A program made the translations under genes and the position numbers. Below are positions 17,859-27,076 of a stretch of 64,000 nucleotides of DNA, one piece after another (position 1 is the first letter of the stretch; every line of letters starts with the position of its first letter). This DNA comes from Vibrio splendidus (GTDB lineage: Bacteria > Pseudomonadota > Gammaproteobacteria > Enterobacterales > Vibrionaceae): positions 1,922,001 to 1,986,000 of the forward strand of contig NZ_AP025509.1 of assembly GCF_024347615.1 (NCBI RefSeq). The letters run 5' to 3'. A model generated the notes under the pieces. It made no database searches. It saw nothing but the letters and a program-made list of their open reading frames with translations, and was not told where the DNA came from.

Positions 17859-18755
17859 ATGGACAGGTTGACGGCGATGCGTAGCTTTGTTGAAGTCGCA
17901 AATTGCGCCAGTTTTACTCAAGCAGCAGAGCATTTGGACATGAGCCGTTTACAGGTTTCACGGCATGTTCAAGAGATCGAAGGGTGGTTAAAACAAAGGC
18001 TATTACACAGAACGACTCGTAAGGTAAGTTTGACGACAGCAGGGGAGATTGCGCTACAACGTTGTGAGAAAATACTCCATGAAACGGCGGAGCTAGAAGT
18101 CACTGCACTTAATCAAACCGATGCTCTTTCAGGTGTGATTCGCATAGCTGCACCCATTGGTTTGACTCAGCACATGTTGTTGGATGTGGTTGAACAATTC
18201 ACGGAGCTTCATCCTAATATCACGGTAGAGCTATTTGCTTCTGACCATTTTGCTCAGCTGGTGGATGATAGAATCGATATTGCGTTGCGCTATACCGATC
18301 AACCTGACGATAGTTTGATTGCTCGAAAGCTAATGGAAATCGATTCGGTGGTGTGTGCCTCACAAGGCTACCTAGACAAACACGGTGAACCTGAAACGGT
18401 TGAAGCGCTTAGACAACACAATTGTTTTCGTCATTTGAGTGTCTCTAAGTGGGATTTTGTTAAGGATAACCAACATTATTCGGTTGAGGTGTCGGGGACT
18501 ATTAAGGCCAACGATGTTGGGGTGTTAGCTCGCGCCGCACAGCATGGCAAAGGGGTTGTTCGATTACCTTGTGATTTAGCGAATCCGTTGATTGCAGAAG
18601 GGAAGTTGAAACGAATTTTGGATGATTTCGTTTCACCGAGTAGTGTGCTTTGGGCGGTGTATTTGTCTCGCAGTTATCAGCTGCCTGTTGTTCGTCAGTT
18701 CATTGATTTTGCAGCAGAAGCTTGGTCTAGCGATATCAAATCTGGAGACGTTTAA
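17859..18755 (+). CDS. LysR-family transcriptional regulator
   Basis: This is a 298-residue regulator with the N-terminal helix-turn-helix SFTQAAEHLDMSRLQVSRHV and an effector domain of normal length, of the CrgA-like subgroup. The start is the ATG at 17859 with an AAGGGAGAG ribosome-binding site; an ORF extension of 18 residues upstream overlaps the promoter. It is divergent from the NmrA-like reductase. Confidence 0.88.
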   Translation: MDRLTAMRSFVEVANCASFTQAAEHLDMSRLQVSRHVQEIEGWLKQRLLHRTTRKVSLTTAGEIALQRCEKILHETAELEVTALNQTDALSGVIRIAAPIGLTQHMLLDVVEQFTELHPNITVELFASDHFAQLVDDRIDIALRYTDQPDDSLIARKLMEIDSVVCASQGYLDKHGEPETVEALRQHNCFRHLSVSKWDFVKDNQHYSVEVSGTIKANDVGVLARAAQHGKGVVRLPCDLANPLIAEGKLKRILDDFVSPSSVLWAVYLSRSYQLPVVRQFIDFAAEAWSSDIKSGDV

Positions 18756-18832
18756 GCTTACATCGCTCATAACTTGTCTCGTCCTAAAATAAAACCAAAT
18801 AAATTTAAAAGCCCATAAATACAAAAATCCGA

Positions 18833-18864
18833 TATCAAAGGTGATATCGGATTTGAACTCAATA
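18833..18864 (-). terminator. Terminator of the 18902 gene
   Basis: AATCCGATATC and GATATCGGATT arms are followed by a T-rich stretch on the minus strand, about 40 bases beyond the stop of the leftward gene. Confidence 0.78.
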
Positions 18865-18901
18865 ATTCAGAGTTCCAGCACGCTCTCCTCTCACGAAGTC
18901 T

Positions 18902-19750
18902 TTACATGTAATGATGTACGGATAATCGGGTGTTTATCGCCTTATCGTTGATGCTAGGTAAAGGCTGATACAAGCTTTTGGTAATGTCTGATAATACTTG
19001 GTCGTAGACTTGCGATACCACAGTAGAGATATCACTGGTTAACTCGTACATGCTATCTGCTGGTTGGGTCGCTTCAGTGCTTGATGCGATCTCGGTAAGT
19101 GCATGCATCGCACGTGTACAAATGGGTGACCCACTGCTGATAGGGCAGATAATCGATAATTGGTTGAGTTTGCGGTGTGTCTGAGATGCGTAGAATTTGA
19201 ATCTCGCATACTCCTCAGGCTTCTCCATATCAGGTATGCACATTCTCAGCTTGGTCAAGATCTCCATGCAGTCTAAGATCTGTTGCCAATTCATGTGGTA
19301 TTCACTACTCATGTCTTCTCGCTCAGACTGGATCAGCCAGGTGATCATCACTTCATCCATCAAGAACATGCTGTGGCGAATTGTTTTGCCATGAATCGAT
19401 TGGTTACGCACCAAGCTGCGGTTTTGCCAGTCGCTGTGCATGGCAATGAGCTTAAGGTGATAGATGCGATACATAGGGCGACTATCAAACGACACATGGG
19501 ATTGAAGCAATTCAGACACCTCAAGTATGTTGTCGTAAATCTTATTCACTTTACGAATCGAGTCGCTAGACAATTTATACGCCAGAGCGTAATGCGTTGC
19601 AGCGCGATGTTTACGTGATAACAACAATAGTTCTCTGAGTAGAACTAAGGTTTCAAACCTATGTGATAGCGCCGTTTGTCTCTTTTTGGAAAAATGAAAT
19701 AGGGCAGCAAGTACTGCTATGGATAAACCAACTGAAATAATTACAAACAT
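18902..19750 (-). CDS. Membrane-anchored protein of unknown function
   Basis: This is a 282-residue protein I do not recognise. One N-terminal membrane helix (VIISVGLSIAVLAALFHF) is followed by a basic KKRQ stretch, so the rest is probably cytoplasmic. It is almost entirely helical, with RELLLLSRKHRAATHYAL at about residue 37 recalling the helical start of nitrate-sensor-like domains, but the similarity is too weak to name it. It has no signalling output domain. The gene stands alone with its own terminator. Confidence 0.65.
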   Translation of the reverse strand: MFVIISVGLSIAVLAALFHFSKKRQTALSHRFETLVLLRELLLLSRKHRAATHYALAYKLSSDSIRKVNKIYDNILEVSELLQSHVSFDSRPMYRIYHLKLIAMHSDWQNRSLVRNQSIHGKTIRHSMFLMDEVMITWLIQSEREDMSSEYHMNWQQILDCMEILTKLRMCIPDMEKPEEYARFKFYASQTHRKLNQLSIICPISSGSPICTRAMHALTEIASSTEATQPADSMYELTSDISTVVSQVYDQVLSDITKSLYQPLPSINDKAINTRLSVHHYM

Positions 19751-20018
19751 ATTTAACTCCTAATATGTGCATACCTACTTAGTGGTAGTGCAGACACCGT
19801 GCCAAAATATATAATTGTTATTTTTCAGTAGTTTATGTTTTTCTCTATTTATGGGTGTTCAATAATGGTGCATGACTTCACCATTCGAGTGAATTTTTCT
19901 CATATTTTGCAGGATTTTTTGAGAGGTTACGCTTTTCTTGTGATTAGGCTGGGGAGGTTTCGATAGGTAGGGACACTTCGGCGATCAATCTCTAGCTCGT
20001 CTCAAAATACGGAAATTA

Positions 20019-20076
20019 AAAAGGCCTAATTCTTTAATGCTATTAACTAGAAACAGCATTAAAGAATTAGGCCTTT
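20019..20076 (-). terminator. Very long-stem terminator downstream of ribB
   Basis: AAAGGCCTAATTCTTTAATG and its complement give a perfect stem of about 22 bp with a loop of about 12 bases. On the minus strand it is followed by TTTTT. It lies about 55 bases past the ribB stop. The stem length is unusual for a simple terminator, but no transposon sequence is visible inside. Confidence 0.75.
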
Positions 20077-20130
20077 CAATATTTATTAGCGATCCAATTA
20101 TCGCCAGCGCTGGACACTGACGATTAAGCG

Positions 20131-20787
20131 TTATGCAAGCTTAAGGTCGAACTCAGTGCGGTACATAACCATATCTTCAATGGTCAGTACTGGCATGTTG
20201 TGCATTTTACCGAAAGCAACGATCTCTGGCGCTTTTGCCATCGTGCCATCTGGGTTTGTTACTTCACACAGTACACCGGCAGATTGAAGACCAGCCATTT
20301 GCATAAGATCCACTGTACCTTCTGTGTGGCCGCGACGAGCAAGTACACCACCTTTACGAGCACGCAATGGGAATACGTGGCCAGGGCGAGCAAGGTCAGT
20401 AGGCTTAGCTGTTGGATTTGCAGCTGTCTTGATCGTTGTTACACGGTCAGCGGCAGAAACACCTGTTGTTACACCAACTTTCGCTTCGATAGTTACGGTA
20501 AACGCAGTTTGGTTTGCGCTGTTGTTATCAACAACCATAGGTGGAAGTTCAAGTTGGTTCGCTTGCTCGTCAGTTAGACACAGACACACAATGCCGCTGC
20601 ATTCGCGGATCATAAGCGCCATTTGAGCATTCGTCAGGTGTTCTACTGAGTAGATGATGTCGCCTTCGTTCTCACGATCTTCATCGTCAAGTAGAAGTAC
20701 GCCACGACCTTCGCGTAGAGCTTGCAGTGCGTTTTCAACGCGAGTGATTGGTTCGCCAAATTCGGCAAGTAGTGAAGACTGATTCAT
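20131..20787 (-). CDS. ribB: 3,4-dihydroxy-2-butanone 4-phosphate synthase
   Basis: This makes the four-carbon precursor of riboflavin from ribulose 5-phosphate. The 218-residue single-domain protein has [17 protein letters not shown], with the acidic metal-binding loop, then [18 protein letters not shown] and the [10 protein letters not shown] and RRGHTEG catalytic motifs. It lacks a GTP cyclohydrolase II domain, so it is RibB and not RibBA. An AGGAG site precedes the start, and an FMN riboswitch lies about 350 bases upstream in the leader. This is a single-gene transcription unit. Confidence 0.95.
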   Translation of the reverse strand: MNQSSLLAEFGEPITRVENALQALREGRGVLLLDDEDRENEGDIIYSVEHLTNAQMALMIRECSGIVCLCLTDEQANQLELPPMVVDNNSANQTAFTVTIEAKVGVTTGVSAADRVTTIKTAANPTAKPTDLARPGHVFPLRARKGGVLARRGHTEGTVDLMQMAGLQSAGVLCEVTNPDGTMAKAPEIVAFGKMHNMPVLTIEDMVMYRTEFDLKLA

Positions 20788-21069
20788 GGTTAAACTCCTA
20801 AAATATCACCAGAATCAGGGCTGTATGAGGGATCTCAACCGAGCACAACAAAGCCTACTCATTACAAGTAACTTGTACCAATCGTAGTAAACAACTGGTC
20901 ATTCTAGCTAGTTAAAACCCTTGATAACGGCGTTAGAATTTTTGACTGTAGAATAACTACTTATCGAAAAATTTTGCCTTGTTCTCAAGCGTTTTTCCTG
21001 CGCTATCTCTGATCATTTATTTACTGTGATTGGTATTAGCTCATTATGGTTTTATCCAAAACGAAATGC

Positions 21070-21110
21070 ACCCGCCTAAGTTGGAGGTACGAACCCAACT
21101 GACGCGGGTA
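21070..21110 (-). promoter_or_regulatory. Hairpin between the FMN riboswitch and ribB (expression platform)
   Basis: On the minus strand ACCCGC-AGTTGG and CCAACT-GGCGGGT pair around a short loop, followed by a T-rich GCATTTCGTTTT. It is about 30 bases after the riboswitch aptamer and is a plausible terminator that forms when FMN is bound. Confidence 0.55.
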
Positions 21111-21140
21111 CGCTTTTCCAACTTAAACGAGTGTGTTTTC

Positions 21141-21284
21141 ATTCTCTCTCATCCGGACTATGACCGTCGGCTCTGGCATCTCACCAGATCTGCTGACCTC
21201 GACGAATCGAGCGCTCGCGGGCTTATCTTTAGATTTTGCTAAGGACATACCGCCGGTGGGGAATTTCGCCCCGCCCTGAGAATA
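21141..21284 (-). ncRNA. FMN riboswitch (RFN element) controlling ribB
   Basis: On the minus strand the sequence starts with CTCAGGGCGGGGCGAAATTC, continues with CCCACCGGCGGTA, and ends with GCCGACGGTCATAGTCCGGA and TGAGAGAGAA. These are the conserved junction strands of the RFN aptamer. It precedes ribB, as in most gamma-proteobacteria. FMN binding should lower ribB expression. Confidence 0.93.
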
Positions 21285-21673
21285 AAAATTAATAATCTGT
21301 TTTGCTTTTGAAAGCAGACCAGATGGTAATCCTTTCAATAGTGGATTTAAAGGACTGACAGCAAAGTTTTTAAGATTCTGGCCTTATAATCCGGTAAGTG
21401 TTCACTTTATCAGCAGAACGCGTCCGGTAGTCTATTAGTGGGATGATGCCTTTGTCTCGTCTGGTTTCAGTGATTTTTGCTATCTCTATGAACATAAATG
21501 GATGTTGAACATTATTGGTGCTGGCGTGGCTGTTCACCGAATCAATACTCAAGAGGTCCATTAATCGAATATTGTTACACCATGACGGCTGACTGACCGT
21601 TTTGACATAAAATTGATATTGACGATGCTAAGCTGCGATAGCATCCGACCACTTTATCTAAAAGATCTTAGCC
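21285..21673. other. Promoter region between the ribB leader and pgpB
   Basis: No gene is supported. TTGACA at 21602-21607 with a 17-base spacer is a plausible -35 element for pgpB, though the -10 is weak. A leftward 63-codon ORF at 21370-21561 has no convincing start site or recognisable motif. Confidence 0.4.
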
Positions 21674-22420
21674 ATGACTTCTCTGTTCTCTAACAAATCC
21701 AAAGGCTTATTACTGCTCGTTCTAAGTTTGTATTCCCTCATACCCTTTTTGATCTTTGGATCTGACTTCGACCTTGGAAGTGCTGTTTTGCCTTTCTATG
21801 GAGCCTTCATAACGTTTGTGACTTACTCTGCGGGCAATCAAGGATTCTTGGTAACGCTAGCGATTTTGTCTTTAGTATTGTTCACGATGAAGTTTTCCAA
21901 AGCTAAGTTAGTCAGTCTTTGTCTGCAGCTCGGCTTGTTGTTGGTGCTTAGCTTTGCAGCGAAAACCTTCTTAAAGCATTCCACTGAGAGCCCTCGTCCT
22001 TATTCTGAGTATTTGGTGACGCAGGAAGTGGTTGATATGCCGGAAGTGTTTTACGAATTACCATTGGTTGAAAAGAATGCTGCGATTGAGTCTGTACAAG
22101 ATAAGGTGAGCGAGTGGCGAACGCGTCACTGGTTGGGTGAAACTGACTACTCTTTCCCATCTGGACATATGATTTTCGTCGGTGTGTGTTTGGCGTTCTT
22201 TGGTGGTCTTCTCCTAGAGGCGAAACGCTTTTATCTAGTCGGCGGTTTACTGGTTTGGGCTGGTGGTGTCGCCTATAGCCGTGTTTGGCTTGGCATGCAT
22301 CGACCAGAAGACTTAGCCGGATCTATTGCCTTTGCGGGTTTGATCTATTTATTGGTGCCGCTTATCTCAGAGCAAAAAATAGAACGCTATTTACCTGCAT
22401 TTTTGAAACAGACTTCTTAG
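21674..22420 (+). CDS. pgpB: PAP2-family phosphatase, phosphatidylglycerophosphatase B-like
   Basis: This is a 248-residue inner-membrane lipid phosphatase with about six membrane helices. The PAP2 signature is complete: KHSTESPRPY (K-x6-RP), FPSGH with the catalytic histidine, and SRVWLGMHRPEDL (SR-x5-H-x3-D). Length and layout match PgpB, which acts on phosphatidylglycerol phosphate, undecaprenyl pyrophosphate and related lipids on the periplasmic face. It is a single gene. Confidence 0.83.
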   Translation: MTSLFSNKSKGLLLLVLSLYSLIPFLIFGSDFDLGSAVLPFYGAFITFVTYSAGNQGFLVTLAILSLVLFTMKFSKAKLVSLCLQLGLLLVLSFAAKTFLKHSTESPRPYSEYLVTQEVVDMPEVFYELPLVEKNAAIESVQDKVSEWRTRHWLGETDYSFPSGHMIFVGVCLAFFGGLLLEAKRFYLVGGLLVWAGGVAYSRVWLGMHRPEDLAGSIAFAGLIYLLVPLISEQKIERYLPAFLKQTS

Positions 22421-22473
22421 GGATCCGTCCTCACTGCAAAAGAAGGGCTCAGATTAGCAGTACGTAATAAACG

Positions 22474-22836
22474 CTACTGATTGAGCCCTAGCTCTGCTTG
22501 CTTCTTTTTGGTTAGACCTAAGGACACAATTCGGTGTGACTCAGTGAGGTAGTATCTCAGCTCCTCATCCCTTTCTGATGTGCTTTCAAAAAGCTGAATC
22601 CATTTCATACCACGCGAAGCAAAGTAAGGAGCAGGTTTATAACCGGGTTCCTCTTTCAGAAAGTCGAAGTTCTGATCGGACGCCTTGAAGATAAACGCAG
22701 GCTCATCTTTCGGTCCCCAACCACCAATCGCAAACACCTTGCCACCCACTTTCCAAACGTGCGAGTTATTCCACTGCATCACATAACTGGTTGCAGGCAG
22801 CGACTCGCAGAATGCATTGAATTCGTCGTAGGTCAT
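22474..22836 (-). CDS. MmcQ/YjbR-family protein
   Basis: This is a 120-residue small cytoplasmic protein of the YjbR (MmcQ) double-wing family. It begins MTYDEFNAFCESLPATSYVM, has WKVGGKVFAIGGW and the ending YLTESHRIVSLGLTKKKQ. Family members have a DNA-binding-like fold but no settled role. It is preceded by an AAAAGGA site. It lies 78 bases downstream of the leftward TauE/SafE gene and may be cotranscribed. Confidence 0.83.
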   Translation of the reverse strand: MTYDEFNAFCESLPATSYVMQWNNSHVWKVGGKVFAIGGWGPKDEPAFIFKASDQNFDFLKEEPGYKPAPYFASRGMKWIQLFESTSERDEELRYYLTESHRIVSLGLTKKKQAELGLNQ

Positions 22837-22914
22837 AGAGCGTCCTTTTATCTATTGGGTGTTTGATCTGTGTTGGTTTTCTAAGATGTCTTTTCCGGTC
22901 TTTATCGCCAATAA

Positions 22915-23640
22915 CTAGCCAGCTAAACCCTGCCAGATTGCCGTAAAGCCACTGAGAGAACATAGCAGTAATGAACCAATGCGTATCTTCTCTTTAGGAA
23001 TGCTTTGTGTCGTCATTAACGCCACTTTGTAACCCAACCAAGCAGCAGGCAGCAAAGGTATAGTGATGATCAAATGGTGCATCGTGAAGAAGCCAATTGG
23101 GATCTGTACAACCAATGAAATGATCGAACTAAACACGAAAAACGCAGAAAGGTTACCACGAAGCTGATTGGCATCTTGGTGTTGGAGTAGCAGTGCCATC
23201 GGTGGACCACCAATACCAGAACTGGTGCCAAAGAACCCAGAGAAGAACCCTGCAATACCCATCTTGATTGGGGTTGGTTCGAGTCTGAATGGCAGTAGGC
23301 TAACAATCACGGCAAATACCACCAATAAGCCTAACCATAATGACAACACGCTCGTTGAAACCATCACCAACAATGCTCCGCCTGCCAGTGAGCCCGGAAT
23401 GCGGCCCAGCAATGCGATTTTTAACCCGCCAATAGAAATGTTTGCACGGTGTTTAAAGGCGTTGAATAAAGAGATAAACAGGCCAACCAAGCAGATAGGC
23501 GCAGGTACATAGTCTGGTGAGACCAAAAACAGCAGTGGGGCTGCAACAATGGCCAAACCAAAGCCGATTGCGGTTTGCACAAATGAGCCAGCAAAAATGA
23601 GTGCCATTGCGATAAGGACAGTCTGATCTATGTATTCCAT
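22915..23640 (-). CDS. TauE/SafE-family membrane exporter
   Basis: This is a 241-residue membrane protein with about eight hydrophobic helices. The duplicated family motif appears as FAGSFVQTAIGFGLAIVAAP at the start and FFSGFFGTSSGIGGPPMALL in the second half. Members export sulfite, sulfoacetate and other organosulfur anions. The substrate here is unknown. Confidence 0.85.
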   Translation of the reverse strand: MEYIDQTVLIAMALIFAGSFVQTAIGFGLAIVAAPLLFLVSPDYVPAPICLVGLFISLFNAFKHRANISIGGLKIALLGRIPGSLAGGALLVMVSTSVLSLWLGLLVVFAVIVSLLPFRLEPTPIKMGIAGFFSGFFGTSSGIGGPPMALLLQHQDANQLRGNLSAFFVFSSIISLVVQIPIGFFTMHHLIITIPLLPAAWLGYKVALMTTQSIPKEKIRIGSLLLCSLSGFTAIWQGLAG

Positions 23641-23767
23641 AAGCCTGCGGATTAGTTTTAAAGGAGCGAGTGGATACTATAAATTAAAACGAAAAGGATA
23701 GTCTTATTATTCAGTGAGGTTTATGCAAATATCGACCGTTTTAATTGGTGAAATAGTGACTAACAAA

Positions 23768-23817
23768 AAAGCGAGTGAGTATATCAGGATGCTTCCTTTC
23801 AATACTCACTCGCTTTA
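23768..23817. terminator. Terminator of the MFS transporter gene
   Basis: AAAGCGAGTGAGTAT and ATACTCACTCGCTTT form a 15-bp perfect stem with an 18-base loop. A/T-rich flanks occur on both sides, including AAAAAA at the left, which is TTTTTT for the leftward transcript ending at 23865. Confidence 0.82.
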
Positions 23818-23864
23818 TTGGAACGACTTGTTGTTTACGCTAGTGGGGGAGTCAGCGTTAAACG

Positions 23865-25070
23865 TTAAGCCATTGCCAATTTCAGTCGCTCAATCGGCTT
23901 GTCATTGATTGGTAAATGGATAAGCGCTGCCGCAAATGCAAGTACTACGGTTGACCACCAGATTGGCTCGTAAGAACCGTAGTAATCGTAAATACGACCG
24001 CCAACCCAAGCGCCTAAGAAGCTACCCACTTGGTGAGTAAAGAACACCAAACCGTACAACGTCGACAGGTAACGAGCACCAAAGATCTGGCGAACTAAAC
24101 CAGACGTTAGCGGAACTGTACCTAACCAGCAGAAACCAATCGCCGCACCGAAGATAGCCGCGGTTGACTCAGTCACAGGCAAAGTGACAAAAGCTCCGAT
24201 AACCACGGTACGCACTAAGTACAGTGCCGACATTACATGACGCTTGCTGAACTTATCGCCCATCACACCCCAGAAGTAAGATCCGAAGATGTTGAAGATG
24301 CCAACGTAAGCCAGTGCCATTGCTGCGCTGCTCGCGGGTAGGTTTTTGTCGGCTAAGTAACTCGGTAAGTGCGTCGCAATGAACATCACGTGGAAGCCAC
24401 ACACGAAGAAGCCCGCGTGAATTAACCAGTAACTTTTGTTCGCAAACGCCTCAGACAGCGCTTCTTTTAGTGTCTGGTTGTCTTCTACTTGTTTATTGGC
24501 TGTCGATCTCGGCGCTCGCATAAACAGCGCAAAAGAGATCATGAAACAACAAAGTACGCCAAAGACTTGCATCGCACTCTGCCAGTCAAATTCGTTCAAC
24601 ATGTATTGCGCGCCCGGAATTACCGCGAACATACCAAATGAACCTGCTGCTGTGGTTAAACCAAATGCCTTAGCTGCGTGCTCTGCAGGTACTACTTTTG
24701 CTACGGCACCTAATACGATCACATAGCTCGTCGCACTTAATCCAAGGCCAACGAGCGCGCCTAGTGAAACGTAAAGCATGCTTGATTCGGTAGAAATAGA
24801 GGTAAGAAGTAAACCCAAACCGTAAGCACATGCGCCAGCGATAATGATGCGCCTTGCTCCCCATTTGTCAGCAGCCATACCAACAAAAGGTTGGAACACG
24901 CCAAACAATAGGTTTTGTAGCGCAATCGCAAAGCTGAAAAACTCGCGACCTGTACCGAAATGTTCTGAAATTGGCATCATGAAAATGCCGAATGATTGTC
25001 TGATCCCTAGACTGATAATAAGTGTGCCTATCCCAAGCCATACCAGTAAAGGAAAACGGAAAATGCTCAT
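23865..25070 (-). CDS. MFS transporter
   Basis: This is a 401-residue major-facilitator protein with 12 hydrophobic segments and the loop 2-3 motif GMAADKWGARR (G-x-x-x-D-R/K-x-G-R-R). The repeated motif in the second half is WGVMGDKFSKR. The beginning with SLGIRQSFGIFMMPISEHFG resembles oxalate/formate or monocarboxylate-type MFS proteins. The His-rich small protein gene ends 15 bases upstream, so the two are probably one operon. Confidence 0.85.
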   Translation of the reverse strand: MSIFRFPLLVWLGIGTLIISLGIRQSFGIFMMPISEHFGTGREFFSFAIALQNLLFGVFQPFVGMAADKWGARRIIIAGACAYGLGLLLTSISTESSMLYVSLGALVGLGLSATSYVIVLGAVAKVVPAEHAAKAFGLTTAAGSFGMFAVIPGAQYMLNEFDWQSAMQVFGVLCCFMISFALFMRAPRSTANKQVEDNQTLKEALSEAFANKSYWLIHAGFFVCGFHVMFIATHLPSYLADKNLPASSAAMALAYVGIFNIFGSYFWGVMGDKFSKRHVMSALYLVRTVVIGAFVTLPVTESTAAIFGAAIGFCWLGTVPLTSGLVRQIFGARYLSTLYGLVFFTHQVGSFLGAWVGGRIYDYYGSYEPIWWSTVVLAFAAALIHLPINDKPIERLKLAMA

Positions 25071-25085
25071 TCTAATACTCTTAAA

Positions 25086-25313
25086 TTAATGGTGGTGATG
25101 TGAGTGGTCTTGCGCTGACATGTGTTGGTCAGTCATCTCATGGTGATGTTCGTGCTCAGAATGATCATGCGCTGATTGCTGGTGGCAGCCACTGCTCACG
25201 GCATGCTGAGCCAAGAGATCAATCAATGGCTGACTGTGATGCACAATAACCAAACTAATGACGAGAAATAGCGTCATTCTGGCCAGTTGGGCAAAAAGAG
25301 ATTGTGAAAACAT
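25086..25313 (-). CDS. Small membrane protein with a histidine-rich tail
   Basis: This is a 75-residue protein (110 if a start at 25418 is used). One hydrophobic helix (MTLFLVISLVIVHHSQPLI) is followed by a C-terminal tail packed with histidine, aspartate and glutamate, such as DHSEHEHHHEM, and ending DHSHHHH. This suggests binding of zinc, nickel, copper or cobalt. Neither start has a good ribosome-binding site; I prefer the internal ATG because the membrane segment then lies near the N-terminus. Its stop lies 15 bases before the MFS transporter. I know of no named family for it. Confidence 0.6.
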   Translation of the reverse strand: MFSQSLFAQLARMTLFLVISLVIVHHSQPLIDLLAQHAVSSGCHQQSAHDHSEHEHHHEMTDQHMSAQDHSHHHH

Positions 25314-25709
25314 AAGGTGTTTACATGCGCTCAATGTTGTAAGAAGTCGCGCATCATAATGACGAGTGAGGTATGTATCAAATGACCATTTGTGATTAAG
25401 TCTATGCGTTTTATGCATAGATTTATGCGTCGTTAGAATTAGGGCAAAACGTGACCAATAAATAGGAAAACTCGAAGTTTGCTGGTTAATAGATAGAAGT
25501 ATGTAATTAAGAATGAAAGTTCAAATGCAAGATTGTAACTGTCTGTTTAATTGAAGATTTCACAAAACTGTAAAAACTAATATACAAACTAATCACTAAT
25601 CAACATTGGCCATTCACTCGACTTATCTGTCAAACATCGTAAATTTGGGCATAAATCGTTTCAAAACTACTGAAATGCGATGTTAAAAGATTCAGGGAGA
25701 GTCATTCAC

Positions 25710-26324
25710 ATGGATAAAGATCATAACCTTCGCGAAAATTTACTGGCACTGCTCTTAGGTAGCGCACTGGTTTCACTCGGCGTTATCTTTTTCAACCAAG
25801 TCGGTTTGCTCACCGGAGGCACGGCTGGTCTAGCGATCTTCATTACCAAAGTAACAGACTTAAGCTTTGGCCAAGTGTTCTTCGCACTTAACTTACCTTT
25901 CTATATTTTGTCGGTTGCTCGTATGGGCTGGCGCTTCACCATCAATACCTTTATCGCTGTTTCGATTGTTTCGTTCGCTGTGGATCACTTGTATCACGTG
26001 ATTCAGATTGCCGAAATACATGCATTGTATGCAGCGTTAATTGGTGGTGGCTTGATTGGTACCGGCATGTTGGTGATTTTCCGTCATAAGATGAGCTTAG
26101 GTGGCTTCAACATTCTGGCGTTGTTCTTACAAGAACGTTTTGGGATTCGAGCAGGTAAGGTTCAGATGGCACTAGACTGCACGATTGTTGTGCTTTCTCT
26201 GTTCATTGTTGATGTGTCATTGGTTCTCCTGTCTGTGCTTGGTGCGATAGTCACCAACTTGATTCTAGCAATGAATCATAAACCTGGGCGCTATCAACCT
26301 GTGGTAAAAGCGGAAGCAGCATAG
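25710..26324 (+). CDS. YitT-family membrane protein
   Basis: This is a 204-residue inner-membrane protein with five or six hydrophobic helices. The family motif is visible in NQVGLLTGGTAGLAIF and KMSLGGFNILALFLQERFG. YitT proteins are widespread and of unsettled function. I chose the ATG at 25710, ten codons inside the frame, because AGGGAGAG lies at the correct distance. It is shorter than Firmicutes YitT because it lacks the C-terminal DUF2179 domain. Confidence 0.8.
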   Translation: MDKDHNLRENLLALLLGSALVSLGVIFFNQVGLLTGGTAGLAIFITKVTDLSFGQVFFALNLPFYILSVARMGWRFTINTFIAVSIVSFAVDHLYHVIQIAEIHALYAALIGGGLIGTGMLVIFRHKMSLGGFNILALFLQERFGIRAGKVQMALDCTIVVLSLFIVDVSLVLLSVLGAIVTNLILAMNHKPGRYQPVVKAEAA

Positions 26325-26329
26325 TTCGG

Positions 26330-26372
26330 TTCGCTCAAGCACTAGATTCGCTTAAGCACTCGATTCGCATAA
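26330..26372. repeat. Short imperfect tandem repeat
   Basis: Three imperfect copies of a unit resembling CTCAAGCACTAGATTCG follow each other just after the yitT stop. No function is evident. Confidence 0.5.
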
Positions 26373-26403
26373 ACAAAGCGTGATTTGCAGATTATGAAAA
26401 CAA

Positions 26404-26430
26404 CAAAGCCAGCATCAATTGCTGGCTTTG
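26404..26430. terminator. Bidirectional terminator between yitT-like and sigZ
   Basis: CAAAGCCAGC and GCTGGCTTTG arms with a seven-base loop lie between two convergent genes. T-rich flanks are modest. Confidence 0.75.
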
Positions 26431-26461
26431 TTCTATTGAAATAACGGATTCGATGTAACGA

Positions 26462-27076
26462 TTAACACTTGCCGCAGCTGGCGTTCGGCTTAAGCTCGCA
26501 ATCAATCACATTGCCTTGTTGATCAAGGGACAGGTTACAGCACTCTTCAAACAAGTTCTTAAGATCCCCGCGGCTTTTCTGAACACGAGACTTAACGGTT
26601 GAGTAGCTGATGTTTTGAGTTTCTGCGATCTCTTTCTGGCTTTGGCCTTTAATATCGACCGCAAGCAGTAGCGATGAACTTTGTTCTGGCAGTGCTTGAA
26701 TAAAAGGTTCAATACACAACGAGAGCTTCTGCTTAAATTCAGAGTCGTGGTCTAAATCGGTAAACCACAGATCTTCAGCATCAATTTGGCTATCACGTTG
26801 TTGGCGTGCATGTTTACGGTAGAAGTCGATAATGGTGTTGTTGGCTAACTGGAACAGCCAAGCCTTAACACTGCTCGCATCTTGTACCTTGTCTAAGTTC
26901 TGATAGGTCTTAATCAAGATATCTTGGAGCAAGTCGTCTACATCCGCAGAATTGTTGACCTTTGAATGCAGGAATGACTTTAATGCTTGCTGATACTCGG
27001 CCCAGACTTGTTCGAGCTTCAAAGGTGCCTTATTCAAAGGTGCACCGTTCAAAGGTGCATCAGTTGCACTGTTCAT
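26462..27076 (-). CDS. sigZ: ECF sigma factor SigZ
   Basis: This is a 204-residue extracytoplasmic-function sigma factor. Region 2 includes DVDDLLQDILIKTYQNLD and AWLFQLANNTIIDFYRKH, and region 4 has QKEIAETQNISYSTVKSRVQKS. The C-terminus is cysteine-rich (EECCN, VIDCEL, ASCGKC), a feature of SigZ that suggests metal or redox sensing without a separate anti-sigma factor. The N-terminus carries a short APLN/K repeat encoded by a tandem AAAGGTGC-type DNA repeat near 27017-27058. It overlaps the upstream ArsR gene by 17 bases, so the two are cotranscribed. Confidence 0.88.
   Translation of the reverse strand: MNSATDAPLNGAPLNKAPLKLEQVWAEYQQALKSFLHSKVNNSADVDDLLQDILIKTYQNLDKVQDASSVKAWLFQLANNTIIDFYRKHARQQRDSQIDAEDLWFTDLDHDSEFKQKLSLCIEPFIQALPEQSSSLLLAVDIKGQSQKEIAETQNISYSTVKSRVQKSRGDLKNLFEECCNLSLDQQGNVIDCELKPNASCGKC

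Noticed and set aside
21370..21561. Leftward 63-codon ORF upstream of the FMN riboswitch
   Set aside because: No ribosome-binding site or recognisable motif; it lies in the promoter and leader region.
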